Positions 57,016-64,000 of a DNA stretch of 64,000 nucleotides are shown one piece after another. This stretch comes from Stratiformator vulcanicus (GTDB taxonomy: Bacteria > Planctomycetota > Planctomycetia > Planctomycetales > Planctomycetaceae): positions 4,769,113 through 4,833,112 of the forward strand of contig NZ_CP036268.1 in NCBI RefSeq assembly GCF_007744515.1. The letters run 5' to 3'. A program made the translations under genes and the position numbers. The notes below the pieces were generated by a model. That model did no database searches. It had not been told where the DNA came from and saw nothing but the letters and a program-made list of their open reading frames with translations. Each line of letters begins with the position of its first letter. Position 1 is the stretch's first letter.

Positions 57016-58413
57016 ATGACAACTACACCGATAGCAAGACTCTTCATCCTTGCCGCAGCGATTGTCTTCCTCGGCTGCGGTCGCCCTCAAGGCGGCGGCC
57101 CGGGCGGAGCGACGGAGGAAGTCACCGAGATCAAAACGTCGGTTTCCGAAGGGAAGACGCTCGTTGCCGACGACGACCCGTATATGCTCTCCCCGGCGAA
57201 GCCAGGCGTCGAGATCGAGCCCGATGCCAAGCATGGTTGGCCGCAATGGCGGGGTCCGAATCGCAACGGCGTTGCCCCCAACGTCTCCCCTCCGCTGGAA
57301 TGGTCGGCTGACAACAATGTGATTTGGTCGTCAAAGGTGCCGGGACGCGGCCATTCGTCACCCACGGTTTATGGCGGGCAGGTCTATCTGGCGACAGCCG
57401 ACGAACAGGCACAAGCGCAATCGCTCTTGGCCTTCGATGCCGAAACAGGGGAGCCGACTTGGTCGGCTGTAGTCTCCAAAGGAGGATTCCCGCCTGACAA
57501 TCGAATGCATCCCGAAAGCAGCTTCGCTTCCTCGACGCCGGCAACCGATGGCGAGCGAGTCTATATCAGCTTTCTACATGACGCGGCGATTTTCGTTTCC
57601 GCCTTTTCGTTAAGCGGCGAACCAGTGTGGGGCGAGGTCGACGCCGGTCCGTTCGACTCGCGCTTCGGTTACGCCCCCTCGCCGGTGCTCTATGGCCCTT
57701 ATGTGATCATCACCGGGGATCACTCCGGCGGCGGGTTTATCGCCGCACTCGATCGCGCCACCGGCGAGGTCGTTTGGCGGACGGCCCGGCCGGAAGCCTC
57801 CAGCTATGCGACTCCGCTCATTGTGACGATGGCAGGCCGCGCTCAGGCGATCATCGGCGGAGCGGATCGGATTGCCTCATTCGATCCCGCGTCTGGCGAT
57901 GAGTTATGGAGCATCGATGGAACGACCGAAGCGGTAGCCGGCACCGCTGTTTACGCCGAAGGTCTCGCTATTGCCAGCGGGGGCTATCCCGGATCGGAGA
58001 CACTCGCGGTGTCGGTCGGCGATACGCCAAAGCCCGCTTGGCGGGAACGCTCGAAAGCCTATGTGCCTTCGCTGCTCGCCAAAGACGATCTACTCTTTCT
58101 CGTATCCGACAAGGGGCAGACTTGGTGCTTCGATGTGGCGACCGGCGAGGAACAATGGAAGACACGCTTGCGCGGATCGCTGTTCCGCGCGTCCCCCGTT
58201 TGGGCAGACGGGCACGTCCTCGCGACAAACCACGAAGGCCTCACGCACGTCTTTAAAGCAACAGGATCAGGCTTCGAATCGGTTACCGAGAATCAACTCG
58301 GCGAGGAGATGTATTCGAGTATCACCGTCGTCGGCGACCGGTTGTATCTAAGAGTTGCCGACGGCCGCGGCCCGCAACGTCAGGAGACGTTGTACTGCGT
58401 GGGTGGCGAGTGA
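57016..58413 (+). CDS. PQQ-like beta-propeller lipoprotein
   Basis: 465 aa. Signal MTTTPIARLFILAAAIVFLGCG with lipobox F-L-G-C, lipid Cys near residue 21. Eight or so propeller blades, e.g. WSSKVPGRGHSSPTVYGGQVYLA, LLAFDAETGEPTWSAVVSKGG, FIAALDRATGEVVWRTARPEAS, IASFDPASGDELWSIDGTTE and TWCFDVATGEEQWKTRLRGSLFRASPVW. It is a BamB-like scaffold anchored to an outer or inner membrane leaflet. Paralogue of the genes at 37038-38306 and 38851-40149. Confidence 0.88.
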   Translation: MTTTPIARLFILAAAIVFLGCGRPQGGGPGGATEEVTEIKTSVSEGKTLVADDDPYMLSPAKPGVEIEPDAKHGWPQWRGPNRNGVAPNVSPPLEWSADNNVIWSSKVPGRGHSSPTVYGGQVYLATADEQAQAQSLLAFDAETGEPTWSAVVSKGGFPPDNRMHPESSFASSTPATDGERVYISFLHDAAIFVSAFSLSGEPVWGEVDAGPFDSRFGYAPSPVLYGPYVIITGDHSGGGFIAALDRATGEVVWRTARPEASSYATPLIVTMAGRAQAIIGGADRIASFDPASGDELWSIDGTTEAVAGTAVYAEGLAIASGGYPGSETLAVSVGDTPKPAWRERSKAYVPSLLAKDDLLFLVSDKGQTWCFDVATGEEQWKTRLRGSLFRASPVWADGHVLATNHEGLTHVFKATGSGFESVTENQLGEEMYSSITVVGDRLYLRVADGRGPQRQETLYCVGGE

Positions 58414-58473
58414 TCAAAAGGGTCGATGACTTCGGACGGCGCAGGATGCAACTATCCCGGCGAGGACGCTTTG

Positions 58474-59124
58474 ATGAAATCGACCCTCCTGACATGCCTC
58501 GGCTCGTTAATCTTGGTCGGATCGATCAGTGTTTCCGTTGCCGGTGATCTTGAAGAGAGCGCCAACTCTTTCGAACGCATTGCTGATCGAATCGAAGCAG
58601 GCCTCCCCGCTGGCTGGGAAATCGTTCGGTCCAACCAACCGGCGATACTGATTCGGTCAAGCGAGCCGCTGCTTGCAGAAAGGATCATATTCAACCCCAA
58701 TCCCGATGATGCTCCGCAAAAGGAGCCGCACTCCATTGAGATATCCTTTCGAATCGTGCCGTACTTGTCACCGCTTGAGCAGGCTCGGCAAACGTCATTC
58801 AACGCCGCGAAGGAATTGAAGCGAGAACGATTTGCCAAAGAGCAGCTTTCGGGGATCCGCTCAGCGCACATGGGGCCAACGCCATTGCCCCCTTACGCCT
58901 TCAAACCCGAGTCGCCCGACGAACAGGCACGGGTCCGCCGGTATGCCTTCCTATGGGTTGAGACGGAGCCCGAGCGACTGCCCACCCATCATGCCGAAGG
59001 GCTCTCCTTCGTCATGTTCCGGGACCACTACTTAAGGATTATCGATCCTTCCAAGGCCGAAGAGCTCGAGGCCGTCATCAGCGCTGCTGAAGAAATCGTG
59101 GTGCCGTATTCGAATGACGAGTAA
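58474..59124 (+). CDS. Secreted protein of unknown function
   Basis: 216 aa from the ATG at 58474, with an AGGA site eight bases upstream. Signal peptide MKSTLLTCLGSLILVGSISVSVAG, cut before Asp-Leu-Glu-Glu. The mature chain (about 190 aa) is mixed alpha-beta (ERIADRIEAGLPAGWEIVRSNQPAILIRS, VPYLSPLEQARQTSFNAAKELKRE) and ends in a helix (AEELEAVISAAEEIVV). No family named. It follows the PQQ lipoprotein with a 60-base gap and may be transcribed with it. Confidence 0.6.
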   Translation: MKSTLLTCLGSLILVGSISVSVAGDLEESANSFERIADRIEAGLPAGWEIVRSNQPAILIRSSEPLLAERIIFNPNPDDAPQKEPHSIEISFRIVPYLSPLEQARQTSFNAAKELKRERFAKEQLSGIRSAHMGPTPLPPYAFKPESPDEQARVRRYAFLWVETEPERLPTHHAEGLSFVMFRDHYLRIIDPSKAEELEAVISAAEEIVVPYSNDE

Positions 59125-59162
59125 TTCGATGATGCGGCCGAGACTCAGCGTTTAGAGAATTT

Positions 59163-59185
59163 CAGCCGTCGTCCATTCTTCGTCG
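59163..59185. repeat. Direct repeat flanking the TIR cassette, distal copy
   Basis: CAGCCGTCGTCCATTCTTCG plus TCG, 23 bases, identical to 60346-60368. Read on the minus strand it continues for six in-frame codons (Lys-Phe-Ser-Lys-Arg-stop), as an alternative end for the methyltransferase gene. Confidence 0.95.
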
Positions 59186-59231
59186 GCAGTCCAATTGAAG
59201 ACTTTATTGCACATGAGTTCCGTATGCAAAA

Positions 59232-59843
59232 TCACTCGGGAGCGGCAGTGAGTCGACCCACGGTTGGAAGATCACCGCGTTTTCGCATCTTGATGAGTTC
59301 CTGAACCAACCGCTCTGCTCCACGGACGATACCTGCCTTCTCGCGAAATCGAGCTGAAATTTCTCCAGACAATGATGGTCTGCGAACAAGTTGGTCCGTC
59401 GGGATTCCAACTTCAGAATAGACGTCTCGCAATGTAGAGCGATCTTCGTCTGAAAACGGCTCAATCGTTGGGCGAATCATTTCCGGGAACGAGTTGAGCT
59501 GGCTGATCGGCACCATCCTGTATTCGCGGAGAAACCGTGGGATCGACTGAGGTTCGACACCACTGTAGAGACTGAAGATTGGCTTATTCCAAGCCATCGC
59601 AGCGCCTGCCTCGTAGGCAAGATTTGGTGACTCGCGGAAAGACGGCGTCAGCAGAAAAACAACGGCACTACACTCTGCAAGGGAATCACGGATTTCGGCG
59701 CTGAGGTCTTCTCCCGGTTGAGGCACATCATGCTGGAAAACACCGAGCCCTCCTTGGTCTAGTTCATGAGCGACCAAGTCGGCGAGACTGCTGTCTGCGG
59801 AGCTATGTGACAGAAAGACATCAAATAATTGCACGCTACTCAC
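59232..59843 (-). CDS. TIR domain protein, second gene of the pair
   Basis: 203 aa. TIR fold at about 6-130: FDVFLSHSSADSSLADLVAHEL (box 1), GVFQHDVPQPGEDLSAEIRDSLAECSAVVFLLTPSF, then NLAYEAGAAMAW with the predicted NAD-hydrolysing Glu78. A C-terminal tail of about 70 residues is helical (RDVYSEVGIPTDQLV, EKAGIVRGAERLVQELIKMRKRG). The start is GTG at 59843, with an AGGA site seven bases upstream, and overlaps the stop of the first TIR gene by four bases (GTGA). Bacterial TIR proteins act as NADases or NAD-derived signal makers in antiphage defence; that role is inferred here. Confidence 0.85.
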   Translation of the reverse strand: MSSVQLFDVFLSHSSADSSLADLVAHELDQGGLGVFQHDVPQPGEDLSAEIRDSLAECSAVVFLLTPSFRESPNLAYEAGAAMAWNKPIFSLYSGVEPQSIPRFLREYRMVPISQLNSFPEMIRPTIEPFSDEDRSTLRDVYSEVGIPTDQLVRRPSLSGEISARFREKAGIVRGAERLVQELIKMRKRGDLPTVGRLTAAPE

Positions 59844-60289
59844 GTGATCTTCCTTTCGATTCGACCGACCAAGTCTTCGAGATAGTCATCGATTTCGTCA
59901 AGTTGATACCCACGTCTTCGTGTCACAAAGGCAGGAAGATTGTTCGGTTCAGCGTGGTAAAAGAATGGGACAATCTGGACATCGTCTCTCATATCAGCCA
60001 TTCCCATTTCATAATGGACCCACGGCCTTTCAGCAGACTCCGGTGTCATAATAACGCAAAACTCGTGGCATTGCTTAATCGCATCCCGAATTGCTTCAGG
60101 GATGACATCTCCGCCGTTGATATCGCGGTCGTCACGAAATGTTGTCGCGTTCTCGTGGCAAGCCTCGATCTTCTCGCAGATCACCTTCGCGAGAAATTTA
60201 TCATACGTCGCATGGCTTACGAACACGCGGAATTCAGCGTCATCCTCTTGGCCAGACTTTTTCCGTTTTCGGCTGGTTGGTCGGGGCAC
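59840..60289 (-). CDS. TIR domain protein, first gene of the pair
   Basis: 149 aa, little more than one TIR domain. A basic N-terminus (PRPTSRKRKKSG) is followed by FRVFVSHATYDKFLAKVICEKIE, TTFRDDRDINGGDVIPEAIRDAIKQCHEFCVIMTPES and WVHYEMGMADM, with the predicted catalytic Glu94. I chose GTG at 60289 because a GAGGG site lies six bases upstream; the TTG at 60295 would touch that site. Stop overlaps the next TIR gene by four bases. It starts about 40 bases after the methyltransferase stop (60328) on the same strand. Confidence 0.85.
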   Translation of the reverse strand: MPRPTSRKRKKSGQEDDAEFRVFVSHATYDKFLAKVICEKIEACHENATTFRDDRDINGGDVIPEAIRDAIKQCHEFCVIMTPESAERPWVHYEMGMADMRDDVQIVPFFYHAEPNNLPAFVTRRRGYQLDEIDDYLEDLVGRIERKIT

Positions 60290-60327
60290 TGCCAACCCTC
60301 AGTATATGGTGACCTAAAGTTTTTTTG

Positions 60328-61296
60328 CTATTTAGCATAGTTAGACAGCCGTCGTCCATTCTTCGTCGACGGCGCACTAACGAGCGGGTTCTCCGGTCCG
60401 GTCAGTGGATCGCCGACGACGATGTCGGACAGTCGTTTTTCGGCTTGGCGGGCGTAATCCTTCGACATTTCGCAGCCGAGAAATGATCGGCCCAGCTTCT
60501 TCGCGACCGCGAGCGTCGTTCCGCTGCCAGCGAAGGGGTCGAAGACGATATCGCCTTCATTCGAACAGGAGCGGATGATCCGCCCGAGGAGTTGCTCGGG
60601 CATCTGGCAGCCGTGCCAGCCGGCTCGTTGCTTGAACGTGCCCGCGACGCGGGGGAAGTACCACACGCTGCCGTCGTCGCGAAAACCGGTCGGAGCGTCC
60701 TGAGGACGCAGGACCCATTTCTCTTCGTCACCCTCGGCAACTTCCGGCAGCGATCCGTCGTGATTTGGGATCATCACCCAAGTGTCATCCGGCAGTCGGC
60801 CCTTCGGATTAGCCCGTTTATCGCCGTAGACGAGTTGCCTGGCGCTCGGCACGCGGACGTCGGGGTCGTCGGCATTAAAGGTGAAGTTCTTCGGGTCCTT
60901 CACGAAGTAAAGCAGGTGCGCGTGCGAGCGGCTGAACTTGTGCGTGCAATTCACGCCGAAGGTGTAGTACCAGATGACCCAACTGCGGAGCTTGAGCCGC
61001 TCTTCGTTCTGGCGGGTGAGCATCACTTTCATCTCGGCGGCATACTCATCGCCGATGGCCAGCCAAAACGTGCCATCCGGTTTGAGCAGCCGGGCGATTT
61101 CGCTCGTCCACTCACCGCACCAGTCGAGGTAGTCATCGCAGTCGCGGCGGTCGTCGTACTCATCGTACGAGTATCCGATGTTATACGGCGGATCGGCGAA
61201 GACGAGGTCGAGGCAGCCTTCCGGAAGCTTTCGCATCTGCTCGACGCAGTCGCCACGGATCAGTCGGTCAAATTTGAGCTGACGCTGTTTCGCCAT
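60328..61296 (-). CDS. DNA adenine/N4-cytosine methyltransferase, orphan
   Basis: 322 aa from the ATG at 61296. Catalytic motif [17 protein letters not shown] (34-50) comes before the AdoMet-binding DPFAGSGTT (253-261), the beta-class order shared with CcrM/HinfI-type enzymes. No restriction gene is adjacent. The last codons (TKNGRRL) lie in the 23-bp direct repeat 60346-60368, after which the chain ends SNYAK. The second copy of the repeat would end KFSKR instead. Divergent from mutY. Confidence 0.93.
   Translation of the reverse strand: MAKQRQLKFDRLIRGDCVEQMRKLPEGCLDLVFADPPYNIGYSYDEYDDRRDCDDYLDWCGEWTSEIARLLKPDGTFWLAIGDEYAAEMKVMLTRQNEERLKLRSWVIWYYTFGVNCTHKFSRSHAHLLYFVKDPKNFTFNADDPDVRVPSARQLVYGDKRANPKGRLPDDTWVMIPNHDGSLPEVAEGDEEKWVLRPQDAPTGFRDDGSVWYFPRVAGTFKQRAGWHGCQMPEQLLGRIIRSCSNEGDIVFDPFAGSGTTLAVAKKLGRSFLGCEMSKDYARQAEKRLSDIVVGDPLTGPENPLVSAPSTKNGRRLSNYAK
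60346..60368. repeat. Direct repeat flanking the TIR cassette, proximal copy in the methyltransferase 3' end
   Basis: Identical to 59163-59185 over 23 bases; mismatches begin on both sides (A for T before, A for G after). It codes for the TKNGRRL end of the methyltransferase. Confidence 0.95.
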
Positions 61297-61422
61297 TGTC
61301 GTTTCGATCCTGTCAGGAACATCATCGGATGGCACACTCCAGCGCGATCTCCCTCGTTCGTCAAGCGAGACCGCCGGGACTACACTTCCGGCGGCCACTT
61401 GCCCACAGAGTTTTTACAATCT

Positions 61423-62625
61423 GTGTTCTCACAACTCGTCGAATCATTTGCCTTGTCGAAGCTGCTGACCGAATCCCCCGCCAAGCTGAAGCGGTTCCGA
61501 GAGAAGCTCCTCGCGTGGTACGCCGAACGAGGTCGCGATTTGCCGTGGCGACGGACTTGTGATCCGTACGCAATCTGGATCAGCGAGATCATGCTGCAGC
61601 AGACGACGGTGGCGGCAGTGATCCCCTATTTCGAGCGGTTTCTCGATCGATTCCCGACCGTGCAGCAACTCGCTGCCGCCGAAGAGGCCGATGTCCTCAA
61701 GTTATGGGAGGGTCTCGGTTATTACAGTCGCGCTAGAAATCTGCACGCGGCCGCACAGGATATTGCGACCAACCACGCGGGTTCGTTCCCGCGTACGGCT
61801 GAAGAACTGCAATCGCTCAAAGGCATCGGCCGCTACACCGCCGGGGCGATCGCGTCATTCGCATTCGATGAGCGGGCGCCGATCGTCGAAGCCAATACGC
61901 AGCGGCTTTACTGTCGCCTCTTGGGCGAGCGCGGCGATCCGAAATCGACGGGCGTCCAAAAGACGTTATGGCAATTCGCTGAGACGATCCTCCCGAAAAA
62001 TGACTGCGGCCTCTTCAATCAAGCACTGATGGAACTGGGCGGGACCGTCTGCACGATCGAGTCGCCTTCGTGCGGCGACTGTCCGGCATCTCGCTACTGC
62101 GTTGCCGCGCGGCATGATCTGCAACAGCAAATTCCGGCGGCCAAACGTCGGTCGAAACCGACGCCGCTGGTCGATGTCACAGTGGCAGTCCGCAAAGACG
62201 ACCGATATCTCATCCGCCAACGGGGCCTTGGCGAATGGTGGACGGGTCTGTGGGATTTCCCACGGTTGACCCTCGACGAGACGCTGCTGACACGCATCAC
62301 GTTACCATCGGTCCCGGCACGCTCTTCCCGAGACCAACCGAATCTTTTCACGCGCGAACCGGTTTGCGAGGAATTACGGAGTACGATCGAACAGTTCATT
62401 TGTGACCAAACCGGCGTGTCCTGCCGTCTCAGGGGGGCCGAGTTGGAAGTGCGACATGCCGTAACACGATACAAAATTCGGCTATTTTGCTGCCTGGCGG
62501 ACTATCAATCGGGCCGACTTTCGAGCGATCAGCCGCTCAAATGGGTGAGGGTCAACGCTCTTTCAGAACTCGCGTTTTCGCAGCCGGGCCGCCGTTTTGC
62601 CGATCGATTGATCGAAATTTCCTAA
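61423..62625 (+). CDS. mutY: A/G-specific adenine glycosylase
   Basis: 400 aa. Removes adenine opposite 8-oxoguanine. Catalytic Glu55 in ISEIMLQQT, helix-hairpin-helix LKGIGRYTAGAI (132-143), iron-sulfur cluster CTIESPSCGDCPASRYC (Cys210, 217, 220, 226), and a C-terminal NUDIX-like recognition domain (VDVTVAVRKDDRYLIRQRGLGEWWTGLWDFPR). The position of the second catalytic acid (Asp138 in E. coli, in LDGNV) holds Glu156 (VEANTQR). The frame has no ATG before the conserved part; I chose GTG at 61423. The long open frame upstream, antisense to the methyltransferase, is not coding. Confidence 0.9.
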   Translation: MFSQLVESFALSKLLTESPAKLKRFREKLLAWYAERGRDLPWRRTCDPYAIWISEIMLQQTTVAAVIPYFERFLDRFPTVQQLAAAEEADVLKLWEGLGYYSRARNLHAAAQDIATNHAGSFPRTAEELQSLKGIGRYTAGAIASFAFDERAPIVEANTQRLYCRLLGERGDPKSTGVQKTLWQFAETILPKNDCGLFNQALMELGGTVCTIESPSCGDCPASRYCVAARHDLQQQIPAAKRRSKPTPLVDVTVAVRKDDRYLIRQRGLGEWWTGLWDFPRLTLDETLLTRITLPSVPARSSRDQPNLFTREPVCEELRSTIEQFICDQTGVSCRLRGAELEVRHAVTRYKIRLFCCLADYQSGRLSSDQPLKWVRVNALSELAFSQPGRRFADRLIEIS

Positions 62626-62795
62626 GTGAAGACAAGAAGTTGCGTCGAATTCAGTGCTCGTCTCCCGTTTCTTCCAATACGGCCGTATTCGGCGGCTGAT
62701 TTGCATCATTGTTGCCTCACAGATCGGTTGACCCGATAAAAAGAGAGAAAGAACACGTATTCACGGAGCTTGTTGGGTTCAATCCCGGTTAGAAT

Positions 62796-63782
62796 ATGAT
62801 CGATAATAGTGCGCGACCCGTGTCGAAGGATTTGCCGGCCCAGCGCGGCAGGTCGCACGGAGATCGCAGCCACCGAGGTTCTCAGTCCAAGCGAGATCGA
62901 ATCGATCCGATGAGTTCAGCCGCCCCGGCCAAAGCTCGTTCGAAGGCGGTGTCCCCGCCCCCACCGGCCCCGAATTGGGTTTCGGGTTCGCGGTCCGCCA
63001 TCGCTACTGAAGCCGATGCCGATCAGCGGACCATCGACCAACGCGTCTTCGACTGGCTTGTCAGCGTTACGCCGAAGGCCCTGCTGATATCGCTCCTGCT
63101 TCACTGCGCGGCCTTAATGATTGCCGGCCTCGTCTTCATATCCGATCCGTTTGAGAACGGCTTGACGACCGTTGCCGGATTCAATCGCGAGGAATCCGAG
63201 AGTCTTGACCAGCTCATCGACACATCGTTCGAGCAACTTTCGGGCGGTATGGAGGTCGAACAGACAACGGTGCCGGAATTCGAGCCGGTCCGCATGGAGA
63301 TGGAACTCAACGAGGCACTTGCTAAGGCGGATGAAGCTTTAGAAGTGAAGACCGATTCGATCGGTCAAGGACTCGGTGAAACTGCCGGAAATGCGGCCGG
63401 GCTTGGGAAGAGCGAGCGGGAAGAATTAGGGCTCGCCAAGCCGGGAGGGAACGCGATCACAAAGGGGAACTTCACGGCATGGACAGACCCGGAAGACCCC
63501 AAACCACTGGAGCCCTATGTAATCTTCATCGAGATCAAACTTCCGGAAAAACTTCGGAAAAAAATGAAGAAGTATCCTAAGGCTGATCTGTCTGGATTCG
63601 TCATCGGCACGGACACTTATCAGCAACCGGTACCCGGACCGGGAATGCCGGCACTCCCGATCAAAGGCAATATCGTGCAGCTTTCCGTGATTGTTCCGGG
63701 ATCGTACGAGTTGGTTCAGGACACGATCGTGATCAGATCGAAGATGCTCAAAGAGCAGCAGATTCTGAAGCTCACGTTTTGA
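62796..63782 (+). CDS. Single-pass membrane protein of unknown function
   Basis: 328 aa (an ATG at 62910 would remove 38 residues). A basic, Pro-rich N-terminus is followed by one membrane helix (about 93-115, PKALLISLLLHCAALMIAGLVFI). The rest lies outside and is acidic (FNREESESLDQLIDTSFEQL, ELNEALAKADEALEVKTDSIG), ending in a strand-rich domain (YVIFIEIKLPEKLRKKMKKYP, GNIVQLSVIVPGSYELVQDTIVI). The order (Pro-rich, anchor, extracytoplasmic part) recalls TonB-like proteins, but the TonB end domain is not recognised. It precedes the gene at 63802. Confidence 0.55.
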   Translation: MIDNSARPVSKDLPAQRGRSHGDRSHRGSQSKRDRIDPMSSAAPAKARSKAVSPPPPAPNWVSGSRSAIATEADADQRTIDQRVFDWLVSVTPKALLISLLLHCAALMIAGLVFISDPFENGLTTVAGFNREESESLDQLIDTSFEQLSGGMEVEQTTVPEFEPVRMEMELNEALAKADEALEVKTDSIGQGLGETAGNAAGLGKSEREELGLAKPGGNAITKGNFTAWTDPEDPKPLEPYVIFIEIKLPEKLRKKMKKYPKADLSGFVIGTDTYQQPVPGPGMPALPIKGNIVQLSVIVPGSYELVQDTIVIRSKMLKEQQILKLTF

Positions 63783-63801
63783 CGACGCCGAGACGACGGC
63801 G

Positions 63802-64000
63802 ATGAAGACGCTGTGGGTCGGTAATTTCGACTTTGAGCATCGGCTCGCAACTCAGACCGACGGTCTGAATCACCTGCTGCCGGAAAAGCTTCGGGCGATC
63901 AATCGGCGTCTCGCTCCACTGCTTCGACCGCTGCTGCGACCCGGTGACGCCATCTTTATCAACGGGCCGTCCATCGAAGGTCCCGATTTCATCGGGTCAG
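63802..64000 (+). CDS. Protein of unknown function, cut by the right edge
   Basis: The frame from the ATG at 63802 is open to the window end: MKTLWVGNFDFEHRLA..., then LRAINRRLAPLLRPLLRPGDAIFINGPSIEGPDF. It is not recognised. The start lies 17 bases after the previous stop, so both genes are probably in one transcript. The 66 visible residues are not enough to assign a family. Confidence 0.55.
   Translation, partial: MKTLWVGNFDFEHRLATQTDGLNHLLPEKLRAINRRLAPLLRPLLRPGDAIFINGPSIEGPDFIGS

Larger units (their letters stand above)
59186..60345. mobile_element. Putative inserted cassette with two TIR genes
   Basis: 1160 bases between identical 23-bp repeats, holding only the two TIR genes. Hand counts over ten 60-base lines give about 37-58% GC (mean near 50%), against 60-65% in neighbouring genes. 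No integrase or transposase is inside. Treat as an inserted or recombined segment, not a defined element. Confidence 0.5.

Noticed and set aside
59163-60368. Classic transposon with target duplication
   Set aside because: A 23-bp direct repeat is longer than usual target duplications, no terminal inverted repeats or transposase are seen inside, and the repeat is gene-end sequence.
60592-61422. Long N-terminal extension of mutY
   Set aside because: The added 277 codons are antisense to the methyltransferase and have no similarity to MutY; a GTG at 61423 gives the family length.

Overview
The window reads as chromosome of a planctomycete (Planctomycetota, Planctomycetaceae-like). The clearest markers are a DUF1559 protein with a prepilin-type N-terminus (35761-36840), three PQQ-type beta-propeller proteins, a membrane-anchored Ser/Thr kinase with a cytoplasmic-side catalytic domain, futalosine-pathway menaquinone genes (mqnA, mqnC), a Rho factor with a long disordered N-terminus, and frequent non-ATG starts with weak Shine-Dalgarno sites. 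Most of the sequence is about 60-65% GC by hand counts.

Layout. 1-9.9 kb: glycosyltransferase (cut by the left edge), pyrF, two tandem Uma2 genes, a HAD hydrolase, a PPi-type phosphofructokinase, a secreted STN-like protein, an Hsp70 homologue, and a DUF2188 membrane protein with a Pmp3 protein. 10-23.7 kb: a secreted small protein, rho, a thioredoxin/YHS protein, an HtrA protease, tRNA-Cys, a Flp-like small protein, the Ser/Thr kinase, an MFS transporter, a lipoprotein and the CCA-adding enzyme. 23.7-24.9 kb: two near-identical repeat composites around a PSP1-like gene. 24.9-35 kb: homoserine dehydrogenase, then divergently a compact operon mqnA-mqnC-ABC ATPase-ABC permease/CPBP fusion-amidohydrolase-unknown. 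35-43.7 kb: pseudopilin-like and PQQ proteins, a zinc-ribbon protein, an FHA-GAF-sigma54 activator, a small acidic protein and greA. 43.7-49.3 kb: sugar and oxidoreductase genes with an inserted RAYT (REP-associated transposase) unit. 49.5-56.7 kb: argC and argJ separated by a PIN toxin module and a CPBP protease, then putA. 57-64 kb: a PQQ lipoprotein, a secreted protein, a two-gene TIR cassette, an orphan DNA methyltransferase, mutY and two envelope-type genes, the last cut by the right edge.

Two things stand out. First, two overlapping TIR-domain genes (59232-60289) lie between perfect 23-bp direct repeats. One repeat is the 3' end of the neighbouring methyltransferase gene; the other lies downstream and reads on into an alternative methyltransferase C-terminus. 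That looks like a small, lower-GC cassette inserted at the end of the gene, a candidate defence module. Second, the window has at least four palindromic repeat families. One of them flanks the RAYT gene on both sides like a REPtron; the others (called R1, R2, R3 here) sit only between genes, and R1 and R2 combine into about 290-bp composites.
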